Shown: positions 1 to 5,743 of the stretch, one piece after another
How positions within the stretch are numbered: position 1 is the first letter of the stretch
How the letters are laid out: the number at the start of each line of letters is the position of its first letter
Source: Deltaproteobacteria bacterium
GTDB lineage: Bacteria; UBA10199; SBBF01
Direction of reading: 5' to 3'
Assembly: GCA_016207765.1 (NCBI GenBank)
Contig: JACQOY010000029.1
Location: forward strand, 1 to 15,300
Length of the DNA stretch: 15,300 bases
Made by a program: the position numbers and the translations under genes
Notes under the pieces: model-generated
The model's input: only the letters and a program-made list of their open reading frames with translations
The model's database searches: none
Told to the model about the DNA's origin: nothing

Positions 1-57
1 CTATTAAAATATCAATAAATTTCAAATAGTTAAAACTTAACCGTTCAGATATAAATC

Positions 58-315
58 ATGCGTCACCACGTTCGAAAAGGACTTGTTCTGGTTTTTGGCC
101 TTACCCTCCTGGCTATCGGTATTGCCATGATTGTTCTGCCCGGGCCCGCCTTTGTTGTTATTCCGCTTAGTCTCGTTGTTCTGGGGAGCGAATTTCTCTG
201 GGCTCGGCGGTTGCTTGGAGGGATGAGGGCAAAAGCCCATCATCTTCGGTTGCGTGTTGCCGATCATCGTAAACGTTCGGCAGAAAAGAGAAAGGCCAAG
301 AAATCAAGGGGTTGA
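58..315 (+). CDS. PGPGW-type small membrane protein
   Basis: An 85-residue protein probably embedded in the inner membrane; its biochemical role is not known. Residues 8-46 hold two closely spaced hydrophobic segments joined around a PGPAF turn (residues 29-33), followed by SEFLWARRLL. This LPGP...EFxWARRLL pattern is typical of the PGPGW putative transmembrane family. The C-terminal third (residues 54-85) is strongly basic (many Arg/Lys/His) and probably faces the cytoplasm. The ATG at 58 is used because the hydrophobic part starts right after it; no clear ribosome binding site precedes it, and the 57 bases upstream are very AT-rich. It lies 60 bases ahead of the next gene on the same strand. 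The family assignment is fairly safe; function is unassigned. Confidence 0.8.
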   Translation: MRHHVRKGLVLVFGLTLLAIGIAMIVLPGPAFVVIPLSLVVLGSEFLWARRLLGGMRAKAHHLRLRVADHRKRSAEKRKAKKSRG

Positions 316-375
316 GTCGATGGGAGCTTGACATTTCAAATCAACTTCACTACACCAAAAAGAGTAGCCCCTTCC

Positions 376-723
376 ATGTCAAAGAAAATTATTAAACTGT
401 GCAAAGAAGACGACTGCAAAAATGAGCAAACCACGATGGGTTATTGTCGTTTTCACTACCTGAAAAACTGGAAGAAAATCCGGGAAAAACAACGCAAGAA
501 AGCCATCGCCAATTTGAACAAGTATGTCGAACATATCATGAACAAACATCCGGAAAATTATGTCGAGACCATCAAGCAGGATTTGCGTTTCTCCGACCGG
601 TTCCAGAAGAAGGCGGAAGATTTTTTCGCCGATGAGGATTTCCACGACATCATGGAAGGGGTGAATATCGAGGAAGAGGTGGAGAATATTCTCGATAACC
701 TGAAAGTCGACGAAACGTTCTGA
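376..723 (+). CDS. Small Cys/His (putative zinc-binding) protein of unknown function
   Basis: A 115-residue protein starting at the ATG at 376; a TTG at 328 would add 16 residues but the longer N-terminus has no recognisable content. Residues 9-31 carry a Cys-x4-Cys-x10-Cys-x2-His cluster (CKEDDC...GYCRFH) like the short zinc knuckles seen in small HNH-like or DNA-associated proteins. A very basic stretch (residues about 34-47, KNWKKIREKQRKK) follows, then an acidic, helix-rich tail rich in Asp/Glu. It sits 14 bases upstream of miaB in the same direction, so co-transcription is likely. I do not recognise a named family. Zinc binding is inferred from the ligand spacing only; a nucleic-acid-binding role is possible from the basic patch but unproven. 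Confidence 0.7.
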   Translation: MSKKIIKLCKEDDCKNEQTTMGYCRFHYLKNWKKIREKQRKKAIANLNKYVEHIMNKHPENYVETIKQDLRFSDRFQKKAEDFFADEDFHDIMEGVNIEEEVENILDNLKVDETF

Positions 724-737
724 AGTTTTCCCTCCGT

Positions 738-2090
738 ATGAAAGCCTTCATCAAAACCTACGGTTGCCAGATGAACGAGCAGGATTCGCTCCAAATGAAG
801 GGCTTGCTGACGCGAATAGGATACGTAGGCGCCTCGGAGCCGTTCGACGCCGATTTGATCCTGATGGTCACCTGTAGCATCCGTGAAAAAGCGGTTCACA
901 AGGTTTACAGCGACCTGGGACGGTTGCGGCCGCTTGTCGAGAACAATCCCAACCGTATTATCGGACTTGCCGGATGCGTTGCCCAGCAGGAGAAGGAAAA
1001 TCTGCTCAAGCGTTTTCCGTTTCTCGATCTCGTGTTTGGCCCCGACGCGATCGGTCGGCTTCCCGAAATGGTCGACTCGGTGCGCCGGAGCCGCGAAGAG
1101 AAAAAGAGACGGCCGATTGTAGAAACACGCTTCTCTTCCCGAAAGGATTTCGAGTTCGTCAATCTGATCGCCCAGGATGATGAAGGCAAGGTAAAAGCTT
1201 ATGTCACGATCCAGAAGGGATGCGACAATATCTGTTCGTTTTGCATTGTCCCATCGGTCCGCGGGTCCGAGGTTTCCCGTCCGAGCGACGATATCGTCAA
1301 AGAGGTGCGGGAGCTGGTTTCATTGGGGGTGAAGGAAGTTACGTTGCTCGGTCAAAACGTCAATTCCTACGGCAAAAAATTCCCCGGTGAAATCTCGTTT
1401 GTCCGCCTGCTCCGCCGCATTGCCGCCGAAACGGATATTCAACGTTTGCGCTTTACCAGTTCGCACCCTCAGGACGTGGGGGACGATCTTGTCGAATGCT
1501 ATGCCGACCTCAAGGTTCTTTGTTCCCATTTTCATCTGCCGGTGCAGTCGGGTTCCAACAAGGTATTGGCCGCCATGCGAAGGTATTATACACGCGAGAA
1601 TTATCTCGATATCATCCGGAAACTAAAGGGGGTACGCCCGGATATCGCCATCACAACCGATTTGATCGTCGGTTTTCCGGGTGAAACGGAAGAGGATTTC
1701 CGGCAGACGCTCGGTCTGGTTCGTGAGGTTGGATTTGACTTGGGCTACTCCTTTGTCTATTCACAACGTCCGGGAACAAAGGCCGCCCGAATCAAAGACG
1801 ACGTTACCTTGGCGGAAAAGGAGACCAGACTCGGGATATTGCAGGCTTTGCAAACAGAGGTTGCTCAATCCAAAAATAACGCCCTGCTCCATAAAGTTGT
1901 TGAGGTGCTGGTTGAAAAGGAGGATGATTTCGGGCAGAATTTGATTACCACCAGGTGGCTTGGAAGGACAAGTTCGAACAAGATTGTCCATATATCCATC
2001 GGACCGGCGGCCCGGGAATTGATTGGGGAGACAGTGGCGGTCCGGATTACAAAGGCCAATCCTTATTCCCTTGTGGGGGAGGTTGTTTGA
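738..2090 (+). CDS. miaB: tRNA-2-methylthio-N6-dimethylallyladenosine synthase MiaB
   Basis: This 450-residue radical SAM methylthiotransferase converts i6A37 to ms2i6A37 in tRNAs that read UNN codons. The N-terminal UPF0004 domain has the three auxiliary-cluster cysteines at Cys10 (YGCQMN), Cys46 (TCSIREKA) and Cys80 (GLAGC). The radical SAM CxxxCxxC motif is Cys162/Cys166/Cys169 (GCDNICSFC), followed by PSVRGSE. The last ~65 residues form a TRAM RNA-binding domain ending in ITKANPYSLVGEVV. The exact REKA context at Cys46 and the NPYSLxGE ending favour MiaB over RimO or MtaB. Length is normal for the family. The ATG at 738 gives an N-terminus starting directly at the conserved MKAFIKTYGCQMN, although no good Shine-Dalgarno precedes it. 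The stop codon directly abuts the next start, so the genes are translationally adjacent. Confidence 0.96.
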   Translation: MKAFIKTYGCQMNEQDSLQMKGLLTRIGYVGASEPFDADLILMVTCSIREKAVHKVYSDLGRLRPLVENNPNRIIGLAGCVAQQEKENLLKRFPFLDLVFGPDAIGRLPEMVDSVRRSREEKKRRPIVETRFSSRKDFEFVNLIAQDDEGKVKAYVTIQKGCDNICSFCIVPSVRGSEVSRPSDDIVKEVRELVSLGVKEVTLLGQNVNSYGKKFPGEISFVRLLRRIAAETDIQRLRFTSSHPQDVGDDLVECYADLKVLCSHFHLPVQSGSNKVLAAMRRYYTRENYLDIIRKLKGVRPDIAITTDLIVGFPGETEEDFRQTLGLVREVGFDLGYSFVYSQRPGTKAARIKDDVTLAEKETRLGILQALQTEVAQSKNNALLHKVVEVLVEKEDDFGQNLITTRWLGRTSSNKIVHISIGPAARELIGETVAVRITKANPYSLVGEVV

Positions 2091-2600
2091 ATGATCAATG
2101 ACACGATGATTCGAATGAAAGTGACCGGCCTGACGATCGACCCGTTTACCAACATGCCGATCATCATCCTCAAGGATTTGGATGAAAAGATGGCGCTTCC
2201 CATCTGGATCGGCCTTATCGAGGCCTCTGCCATCGCCACGGAGCTCGAAAAAATTGAACTTTCCCGGCCGATGACCCATGATCTGATGCGGAATATTCTG
2301 GATACTCTTCAGGTAACCGTTACGCGGGTGGAAGTGACCGATTTGACCGACAATACTTTTTTTGCCCTCATTTATCTGAAAAAGGACGGAAAGGAATTTA
2401 TCATGGACAGCCGCCCGTCGGATGCCATTGCATTGGCCCTGCGGACAAAAGCCGAGATTTATGTGGATAAAAAAGTCATGGATAAATCGCGTCGGATCGA
2501 TCTTTCCAAACAGGTCGATTCGGGGCAGGTGAAAGAACAAAAATGGACAGAGCTGTTGGAAAATCTCAACCCCGAAGATTTCGGCAAATACAAGATGTGA
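2091..2600 (+). CDS. Bifunctional nuclease family protein (DUF151/BFN domain)
   Basis: A 169-residue protein of the DUF151 family, named after a plant bifunctional nuclease. Most bacterial members have no tested role. Diagnostic motifs are visible: LPIWIGLIEASAIA (residues about 36-49), SRPMTHDL (about 58-65) and the strongly conserved SRPSDAIALALR (about 106-117), followed by YVDKKVMD. Length fits the bacterial family. The start ATG at 2091 immediately follows the miaB stop codon, and a GGAGG-like sequence lies 8 bases upstream inside the 3' end of miaB. miaB and DUF151 genes in one transcription unit suggest a link to RNA metabolism, but that is only contextual. Family is certain, nuclease activity is not. 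Confidence 0.9.
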   Translation: MINDTMIRMKVTGLTIDPFTNMPIIILKDLDEKMALPIWIGLIEASAIATELEKIELSRPMTHDLMRNILDTLQVTVTRVEVTDLTDNTFFALIYLKKDGKEFIMDSRPSDAIALALRTKAEIYVDKKVMDKSRRIDLSKQVDSGQVKEQKWTELLENLNPEDFGKYKM

Positions 2601-2998
2601 TATCCCCTTTAAGATCTCATTTGCGGTTTTGGCTTCCCCCGGCCGTTTGTTACTTCATCATTCTTTTTTTCTCGGTGGTTGGTGTGCCCGATCCTCTCGA
2701 AAAGGTAACGGCGGGTCTTGACAAAGTTCTCCACTTTCTTGAATTTTTGGTTTTGGGTGTTTTATTCGGACAGGCGGTTTTGAAAGAGCGCCATTACCAA
2801 AGGGTGCCGTTTCGAACCAAGTATCTTGTCGTCATCGCGGCCCTTGTCCTGTCGGGGATGGGGGAGTTGCTTCAATTTTTAAACAGCGAGCGTTCTCCCG
2901 AGCTGTTTGACTATTTTTCAAATGTGGCCGGATTTGGAACGGGGCTTTTGTATTGGCAGGGGCTTCGGGCTGTCCGGAGAAAGCATTTTCCCGGGTGA
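2597..2998 (+). CDS. VanZ-like family membrane protein
   Basis: A predicted polytopic inner-membrane protein of 133 residues from a GTG at 2597. That start overlaps the preceding stop as GTGA. A longer frame from 2543 exists but overlaps the previous gene by 58 bases and adds a polar, unlikely N-terminus. Hydrophobic segments lie at about residues 10-27, 41-57, 74-90 and 108-120. The VanZ-family signatures are DKVLHFLEF (conserved Asp-Lys-x2-His) and GELLQFLNSERSPELFDYFSNVAG (shown by its key residues E, Q, R and the D-x2-SNxxG element). VanZ of enterococci contributes to teicoplanin resistance, but most chromosomal homologues have no known role. It is probably co-translated with both neighbours. 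Confidence 0.82.
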   Translation: MISPLRSHLRFWLPPAVCYFIILFFSVVGVPDPLEKVTAGLDKVLHFLEFLVLGVLFGQAVLKERHYQRVPFRTKYLVVIAALVLSGMGELLQFLNSERSPELFDYFSNVAGFGTGLLYWQGLRAVRRKHFPG

Positions 2999-3525
2999 TT
3001 ATTCCGTTCAACAAGGTCAGCCCCCGAATTCATCCAGGTGTTTTCATCGCTCCTCAGGCTGTTGTCGTCGGCGATGTGGAGATCGGAGAGGGATCGTCAA
3101 TCTGGTTTCAGACCGTTGTCCGTGGCGATGTGAATTCCATCCGCATCGGGAAAAGGACGAACATTCAGGACCTTTCGGTGGTGCACGTTTCGAACGCCGA
3201 CGGACCGAAGCCCGCAAAAACAGTGATCGGCGATGACGTCACCGTCGGCCATCGCGTTATTCTTCATGGATGCACCATTGGCAACGCCTGCTTGATCGGC
3301 ATGGGATCGATTATCATGGACGATGTGGTGGTGGGGGAGGGCTCTTTTATCGGCGCCGGGTCGCTTGTCACCGAGGGGATCGTCATTCCACCGGGGCAGT
3401 TGGCCCTTGGCCGTCCCGCCAAGGTGATTCGCCCCTTAACCGACAAGGAGCGGGCAATGATTCCGTATCTTTCGAATCACTATGCCCGGCTGGCTGAGAG
3501 TTATTTGAAGCAGGGAATACGGTAA
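2995..3525 (+). CDS. Gamma-carbonic-anhydrase family protein (left-handed beta-helix)
   Basis: A 176-residue hexapeptide-repeat protein of the YrdA/CaiE/gamma-carbonic-anhydrase group. These proteins are trimeric, with metal held between subunits. Numbered from the GTG at 2995, the three histidine ligands are present: His64 (VVHV), His86 and His91 (VGHRVILHG). The supporting residues Arg43, Asp45, Gln58 and Asp59 of the RGD...NIQD core are also present, so catalysis (CO2 hydration) is chemically possible. Many family members with these residues are nevertheless inactive or uncharacterised. I prefer the GTG at 2995 because it overlaps the previous stop as GTGA and leaves the family-typical short N-terminus; a TTG at 2953 would add 14 residues. 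It is the last gene of the plus-strand cluster and ends 5 bases before the convergent brnA stop. Confidence 0.92.
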   Translation: MIIPFNKVSPRIHPGVFIAPQAVVVGDVEIGEGSSIWFQTVVRGDVNSIRIGKRTNIQDLSVVHVSNADGPKPAKTVIGDDVTVGHRVILHGCTIGNACLIGMGSIIMDDVVVGEGSFIGAGSLVTEGIVIPPGQLALGRPAKVIRPLTDKERAMIPYLSNHYARLAESYLKQGIR

Positions 3526-3530
3526 GGGTA

Positions 3531-3818
3531 TTATGGATGGTGTTCGATATTTTTTTCAGCCGATTTCTTTTCTTGGGCTTTTTCCGAAAGCCACACCTTA
3601 ATCAAGGCCTGGTAGGCAATGTCCATTCCCGCCGCGATTCGTTTGATTTGAGTCAGAAGGGGTACGGGAAGCCTGAGAGAAATCGACTGCACCGGCGGTT
3701 CATAAACCAGATTGACCCGGTTTTTTTCCGACAGATCCAATGCCTCGGTGGCATCGTGCTGATCCCAATAGGCTGTCATTTCGTCTTCAGTGGGAGTGTT
3801 TCTTTTTTTCTTCGACAT
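3531..3818 (-). CDS. brnA: BrnA-type antitoxin (CopG-like ribbon-helix-helix)
   Basis: A 95-residue antitoxin of the BrnT/BrnA type II system. The N-terminal half (TAYWDQHDATEALDLSE) is the toxin-contacting, acidic segment. The segment around residues 45-78 (SISLRLPVPLLTQIKRIAA...YQALIKVWLSEK) is a ribbon-helix-helix dimerisation and DNA-binding domain of the CopG-antitoxin type. It is translated from inside the toxin gene: its ATG at 3818 lies 32 bases before the toxin gene ends, with an AGGAG Shine-Dalgarno 5 bases upstream. BrnA proteins normally bind their toxin and autorepress the operon; the candidate operator is upstream of brnT. The toxin-first order is normal for this family. Confidence 0.9.
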   Translation of the reverse strand: MSKKKRNTPTEDEMTAYWDQHDATEALDLSEKNRVNLVYEPPVQSISLRLPVPLLTQIKRIAAGMDIAYQALIKVWLSEKAQEKKSAEKNIEHHP

Positions 3819-4092
3819 ACCAGCTCCTTTCTTTCTGGCTCATCGGTCGGGCACTGATGACTCGCACCCGATCGCCCCTCAAGGTAAAGGCGACAAACAG
3901 CGTTTTTCCGGCGCCTGTTTCGCCAAAACAGACATACCGCTTTTCCTCTTCCGAAGAATGACGGGTATCCGGATAAATCAACGGTTTGCCAAAAAATACC
4001 TCCTCGGCCTCCTCGCAGGTAACAGTGTGTCTTTTAAGGTTTTTATTTTTGTTGCCCTCATCCCAGTCAAACCCGGAATATGTTATATCCAT
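3787..4092 (-). CDS. brnT: BrnT-family ribonuclease toxin
   Basis: A 101-residue toxin with a RelE-like fold, which in characterised members acts as a ribosome-independent RNase that stops translation. Family signatures are the FDWDEGNKNKNLKRH element (residues 8-22), EEAEEVFF (27-34), the DTRHS turn (42-46), and the C-terminal GDRVRVISARPMSQKERSWY stretch (73-92), whose Arg/Ser/Arg residues are the usual catalytic candidates. The length is only slightly above the family norm, and no disabling change is seen, so it is probably functional. The gene starts 9 bases downstream of an excellent sigma70-type promoter, which implies an almost leaderless transcript. An alternative downstream start would cut into the conserved FDWDE block, so the ATG at 4092 is retained. 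Confidence 0.92.
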   Translation of the reverse strand: MDITYSGFDWDEGNKNKNLKRHTVTCEEAEEVFFGKPLIYPDTRHSSEEEKRYVCFGETGAGKTLFVAFTLRGDRVRVISARPMSQKERSWYVEEKKKHSH

Positions 4093-4099
4093 CGATGAG

Positions 4100-4114
4100 A
4101 TATTGTAGCAATAT
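4100..4114. promoter_or_regulatory. Candidate autoregulatory operator of brnTA
   Basis: The sequence ATATTG-TAG-CAATAT is a perfect 6-bp inverted repeat with a 3-base centre. One arm covers most of the brnT -10 box. Further upstream, three CATAT direct repeats fill the spacer. Binding of the ribbon-helix-helix antitoxin here would block the promoter, which is the usual control mode of this toxin-antitoxin family; the binding itself is inferred. Confidence 0.5.
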
Positions 4115-4130
4115 GAATATGATATGTCAA
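4102..4130 (-). promoter_or_regulatory. Promoter of brnTA, sigma70 type
   Basis: On the minus strand a perfect TTGACA (-35, at 4130-4125) and a near-perfect TACAAT (-10, at 4107-4102) are separated by exactly 17 bases. Transcription should begin around 4095-4096, only 3-4 bases before the brnT ATG at 4092, so the message would be practically leaderless. Confidence 0.75.
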
Positions 4131-4187
4131 AAATATATTTTATGAATTACTAATAAGAAATTAATAATACACAACTTTTTTGCAGGG

Positions 4188-4328
4188 ATGCCTATGGGAA
4201 GGCAGAGCATATTGATGGGAGAAAACGTTGGGGGCGAGCCGATCGAAGCCAACGTTTCTTTGAGCGAACCATCCGGCGCGGGCATTTGGATGAAAAAAGA
4301 CCTTGCTTTATTTTCCATGATTAAGTAA
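4188..4328 (+). other. Doubtful 46-codon open frame with internal inverted repeat, between the two toxin-antitoxin modules
   Basis: An ATG-started 46-codon frame preceded at 3 bases by AGGG would give a small acidic-to-neutral peptide (central part GENVGGEPIEANVSLSEP). I recognise no family. A 9-bp inverted repeat (AAACGTTGG at 4223-4231, CCAACGTTT at 4249-4257) lies inside it around a 17-base loop. The stop codon TAA overlaps the -10 box of the next promoter. The surrounding DNA (4131-4187) is AT-rich and shows no other signal. It may be a real small gene, a remnant, or part of a dispersed repeat; the coding evidence is weak. Confidence 0.25.
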
Positions 4329-4331
4329 GAT
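4303..4331 (+). promoter_or_regulatory. Promoter of the RHH/RelE toxin-antitoxin operon
   Basis: TTGCTT (-35, 4303-4308) and TAAGAT (-10, 4326-4331) are spaced by 17 bases. The start of transcription is expected near 4338, inside the TATCTAG repeats, and a strong ribosome binding site follows at 4348. Confidence 0.55.
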
Positions 4332-4332
4332 T

Positions 4333-4349
4333 TATCTAGATCTATCTAG
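4333..4349. promoter_or_regulatory. Tandem TATCTAG repeats, candidate antitoxin operator
   Basis: TATCTAG occurs at 4333-4339 and 4343-4349, i.e. with a 10-bp period, so both copies face the same side of the helix. The junction also contains the palindrome TAGATCTA. The position between the predicted transcription start and the AGGAGG Shine-Dalgarno (4348-4353, 8 bases before the ATG) suits autorepression by the ribbon-helix-helix antitoxin encoded next. Binding is inferred. Confidence 0.5.
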
Positions 4350-4361
4350 GAGGATTCAGTT

Positions 4362-4583
4362 ATGTCTCGGGAAGAAGCCTTGGCGACCAAATTGCCGGCG
4401 GACCTTAAAAGAAGCCTCGATTCGGTGTGTAAAAAATTGGGGTTGAGAAAGAATTTTGTGATTGAATCGGCGTTGCGCGAAAAATTGGAGGACTTGCTCG
4501 ATAGGCACGATCTGCAGGAAGCGGTCCGTGAAGCCACCGGTTTTCACGATTGGGAGCCCATCAAAAAAACGCTTAAAAATTAA
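4362..4583 (+). CDS. Ribbon-helix-helix antitoxin of a RelE/ParE-type module
   Basis: A 73-residue protein. Residues 8-47 (ATKLPADLKRSLDSVCKKLG...FVIESALREKLEDLL) fit a CopG/ParD-like ribbon-helix-helix: a short beta strand, then two amphipathic helices, which dimerises and binds operator DNA. The C-terminal tail (residues 50-73, with FHDWEPIKKTLKN) should wrap around and neutralise the toxin. It has a canonical AGGAGG ribosome binding site and is followed after 5 bases by the toxin gene, so the pair is clearly an operon. The specific subfamily (RelB, ParD or other) cannot be fixed by eye. Confidence 0.85.
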   Translation: MSREEALATKLPADLKRSLDSVCKKLGLRKNFVIESALREKLEDLLDRHDLQEAVREATGFHDWEPIKKTLKN

Positions 4584-4588
4584 TTTCC

Positions 4589-4843
4589 ATGAGTTACCGT
4601 ATTATCCTGGAAACGCGAGCCAGAAAGGAATTCCTCGATCTTCCGCGGGAAGTTCAGATGAAAATCGGCGATATTTTTGACGATTTGAAGGCGAACCCCC
4701 GCCCTCCCGCTTCGAAAAAGTTGACTGGTCAGGAGGGGTATCGCATCCGCAAAGGGGATTACCGGATTCTTTACACCGTTAACGACAGACAATCGTCGGT
4801 CACCATTTATCGTGTCGGCCATCGAAGAGAAGTGTACCGCTGA
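4589..4843 (+). CDS. RelE/ParE-family toxin
   Basis: An 84-residue toxin of the RelE/ParE superfamily. The pattern is complete: YRIILETRARKEFLDLP at the N-terminus, IFDDLKANPRPPASKKLTG in the middle, then the core strand block YRIRKGDYRILYTVNDRQ and the ending VTIYRVGHRREVYR. The RxGDYRIxY and xxxVGHRxxVY elements are those of RelE-type mRNA interferases, so ribosome-dependent mRNA cleavage is more likely than gyrase poisoning; this is inferred. Length is normal and no disabling mutation is visible. It follows its antitoxin gene by 5 bases. Confidence 0.9.
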   Translation: MSYRIILETRARKEFLDLPREVQMKIGDIFDDLKANPRPPASKKLTGQEGYRIRKGDYRILYTVNDRQSSVTIYRVGHRREVYR

Positions 4844-5025
4844 AATGATTGGTCAAATAGTCGCCTCCCTCGCCGCCGCACGATTGGTGGCGCCAGGGGC
4901 ATTTTGCTTATCTTCCTCGTTTCGGCTCAGATCATATTTTTTCGTAACGAACCCACTCGATTGGGAGATGACCCAAAAATCGTTTTGCTTGATATCAGCG
5001 CGCACGATGGGCTATATCGCTAACG
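4844..5025 (+). other. Intergenic stretch with an orphan hydrophobic open frame
   Basis: No gene with a standard start fits. In the same frame as the RelE-type toxin, immediately after its stop, 59 codons remain open up to a TAA at 5021-5023, only 2 bases before the GTG of the next gene. They would encode a basic segment (SRLPRRRTIGGARG), a hydrophobic stretch (ILLIFLVSAQIIFF) and a polar end (KIVLLDISAHDGLYR), the shape of a signal-anchored membrane protein. The only start codon is a TTG at 4904 with AGGGG 4 bases upstream, inside the hydrophobic part. It may be a gene start lost when the toxin-antitoxin module was acquired, or chance. Confidence 0.3.
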
Positions 5026-5574
5026 GTGGCGGCCATTGTCAAAAAAGAAGAGAACGAAAAGCTCCTTCAGGCCCGGCAGAGTTTCATCGAGGGGGCGGGG
5101 CGGATTTCGGCCTCGCTCCTCGGCATTTTGAACCGCGTTTGCGGTCAGATTTATGCGCTCCTTTTTCTCTCTCCCGAGCCGTTGTCGCTGGACGATATTG
5201 TGGCGGAGCTGGGGGTATCGAAGGGAAATGTGAGCGTCAACATCCGCGTTCTGGAGGACTACAAGCTGGTAAAAAAAGTTTGGGTGAAGGGGACGCGAAA
5301 GGATTATTATCAGGCGGTCGACACGCTCCCCACCAAGATCATCAAGGAATTTTTTGAAAAAATCAGGCGGAATATCCGCGACAGTCTCGACATGATCGAT
5401 GATTGTTGTGCAACAGTCGATGGAGCGAAAGGGGTCGAGAGTGAGGCCCAATTCATGCTTGAACGCCTGAAACGGATTCAGTCCTTTTATAAAAACGCCA
5501 ATTTTCTCTTCGAAGCGATCTATTCCGGCCAAAAAATAGATACGAGTGTTTTGAAAACAGTGATTGAAGGATAG
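5026..5574 (+). CDS. GbsR/MarR-family transcriptional regulator
   Basis: A 182-residue cytoplasmic DNA-binding regulator of the GbsR (COG1510) branch of the MarR superfamily. The N-terminal helix FIEGAGRIS (residues about 20-28) leads into a winged helix-turn-helix: QIYALLFLSPEPLSLDDIVAEL, then the recognition segment GVSKGNVSVNIRVLEDYKLV and the wing VKGTRKDYYQAVD. The conserved SKGNVSxNxRxLE and GxRKDYY are the strongest evidence. The C-terminal half is helical, likely for dimerisation and effector binding. Start is a GTG at 5026 without a clear ribosome binding site. Known relatives respond to choline or other small molecules; the ligand here cannot be told. The TTTAGA-type dyad in front of the next gene is a plausible target. 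Confidence 0.88.
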   Translation: MAAIVKKEENEKLLQARQSFIEGAGRISASLLGILNRVCGQIYALLFLSPEPLSLDDIVAELGVSKGNVSVNIRVLEDYKLVKKVWVKGTRKDYYQAVDTLPTKIIKEFFEKIRRNIRDSLDMIDDCCATVDGAKGVESEAQFMLERLKRIQSFYKNANFLFEAIYSGQKIDTSVLKTVIEG

Positions 5575-5698
5575 CAAACAAAGAGGGCCTCTTTGGACTG
5601 AGCAATTTTCGTTCCCGCCAGCCACATCCGCCGGCGAGACAGCTCAACTCATGGCGGCTTACGAAAATTGCGAAGGGAAAGGGGCTCTCTTTGTTTGC
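5574..5698. repeat. Long imperfect inverted repeat (about 125-base hairpin)
   Basis: It begins at the last base of the regulator's stop codon. The outer arms 5574-5594 and 5678-5698 pair over 21 positions (19 Watson-Crick, 2 G-U in RNA); the first 12 (GCAAACAAAGAG) are perfect. After a small internal loop, 5602-5612 (GCAATTTTCGT) pairs perfectly with 5661-5671. A third stem of 7 bp (5617-5624 with 5652-5658, one bulged A) encloses a 27-base loop. No T-run follows, so a simple intrinsic terminator is unlikely. The nested symmetry suggests a miniature inverted-repeat element, a REP-like sequence or a structured RNA. Confidence 0.8.
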
Positions 5699-5714
5699 GA
5701 AGTGATGAATTTTG

Positions 5715-5743
5715 TTGACACCCCCGTCTCCTTTCTGTACAAC
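5715..5743 (+). promoter_or_regulatory. Candidate promoter of the radical SAM gene
   Basis: A perfect TTGACA (5715-5720) and TACAAC (5738-5743) are spaced by 17 bases; transcription would start near 5750, giving a leader of about 90 bases. A second, weaker candidate (CTAACA at 5748-5753, TATATT at 5771-5776, also 17 apart) would start inside the dyad at 5782-5801. Confidence 0.55.

Noticed and set aside
1761..2540. 259-codon open frame on the minus strand
   Set aside because: It lies antisense across miaB and the DUF151 gene, which have strong family motifs; its translation shows no recognisable domain and is rich in residues typical of shadow frames.
2543..2596. Upstream ATG start for the VanZ-like protein
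   Set aside because: It would overlap the preceding gene by 58 bases and add a polar N-terminus; the GTG at 2597 with GTGA overlap matches the style of the next junction.
3507..3540. Bidirectional terminator between the convergent carbonic-anhydrase-like and brnA genes
   Set aside because: Only a 5-bp AATAC/GTATT pair is visible, with no GC-rich stem or T-tract.
4812..5357. 181-codon plus-strand frame starting inside the RelE-type toxin
   Set aside because: It overlaps both the toxin and the GbsR-type regulator in another frame; the encoded sequence resembles no family, whereas both overlapped genes do.
5574..5698. Intrinsic terminator or integron attC site
   Set aside because: No T-run follows either arm, as a terminator would need, and the conserved attC core ends are not present.
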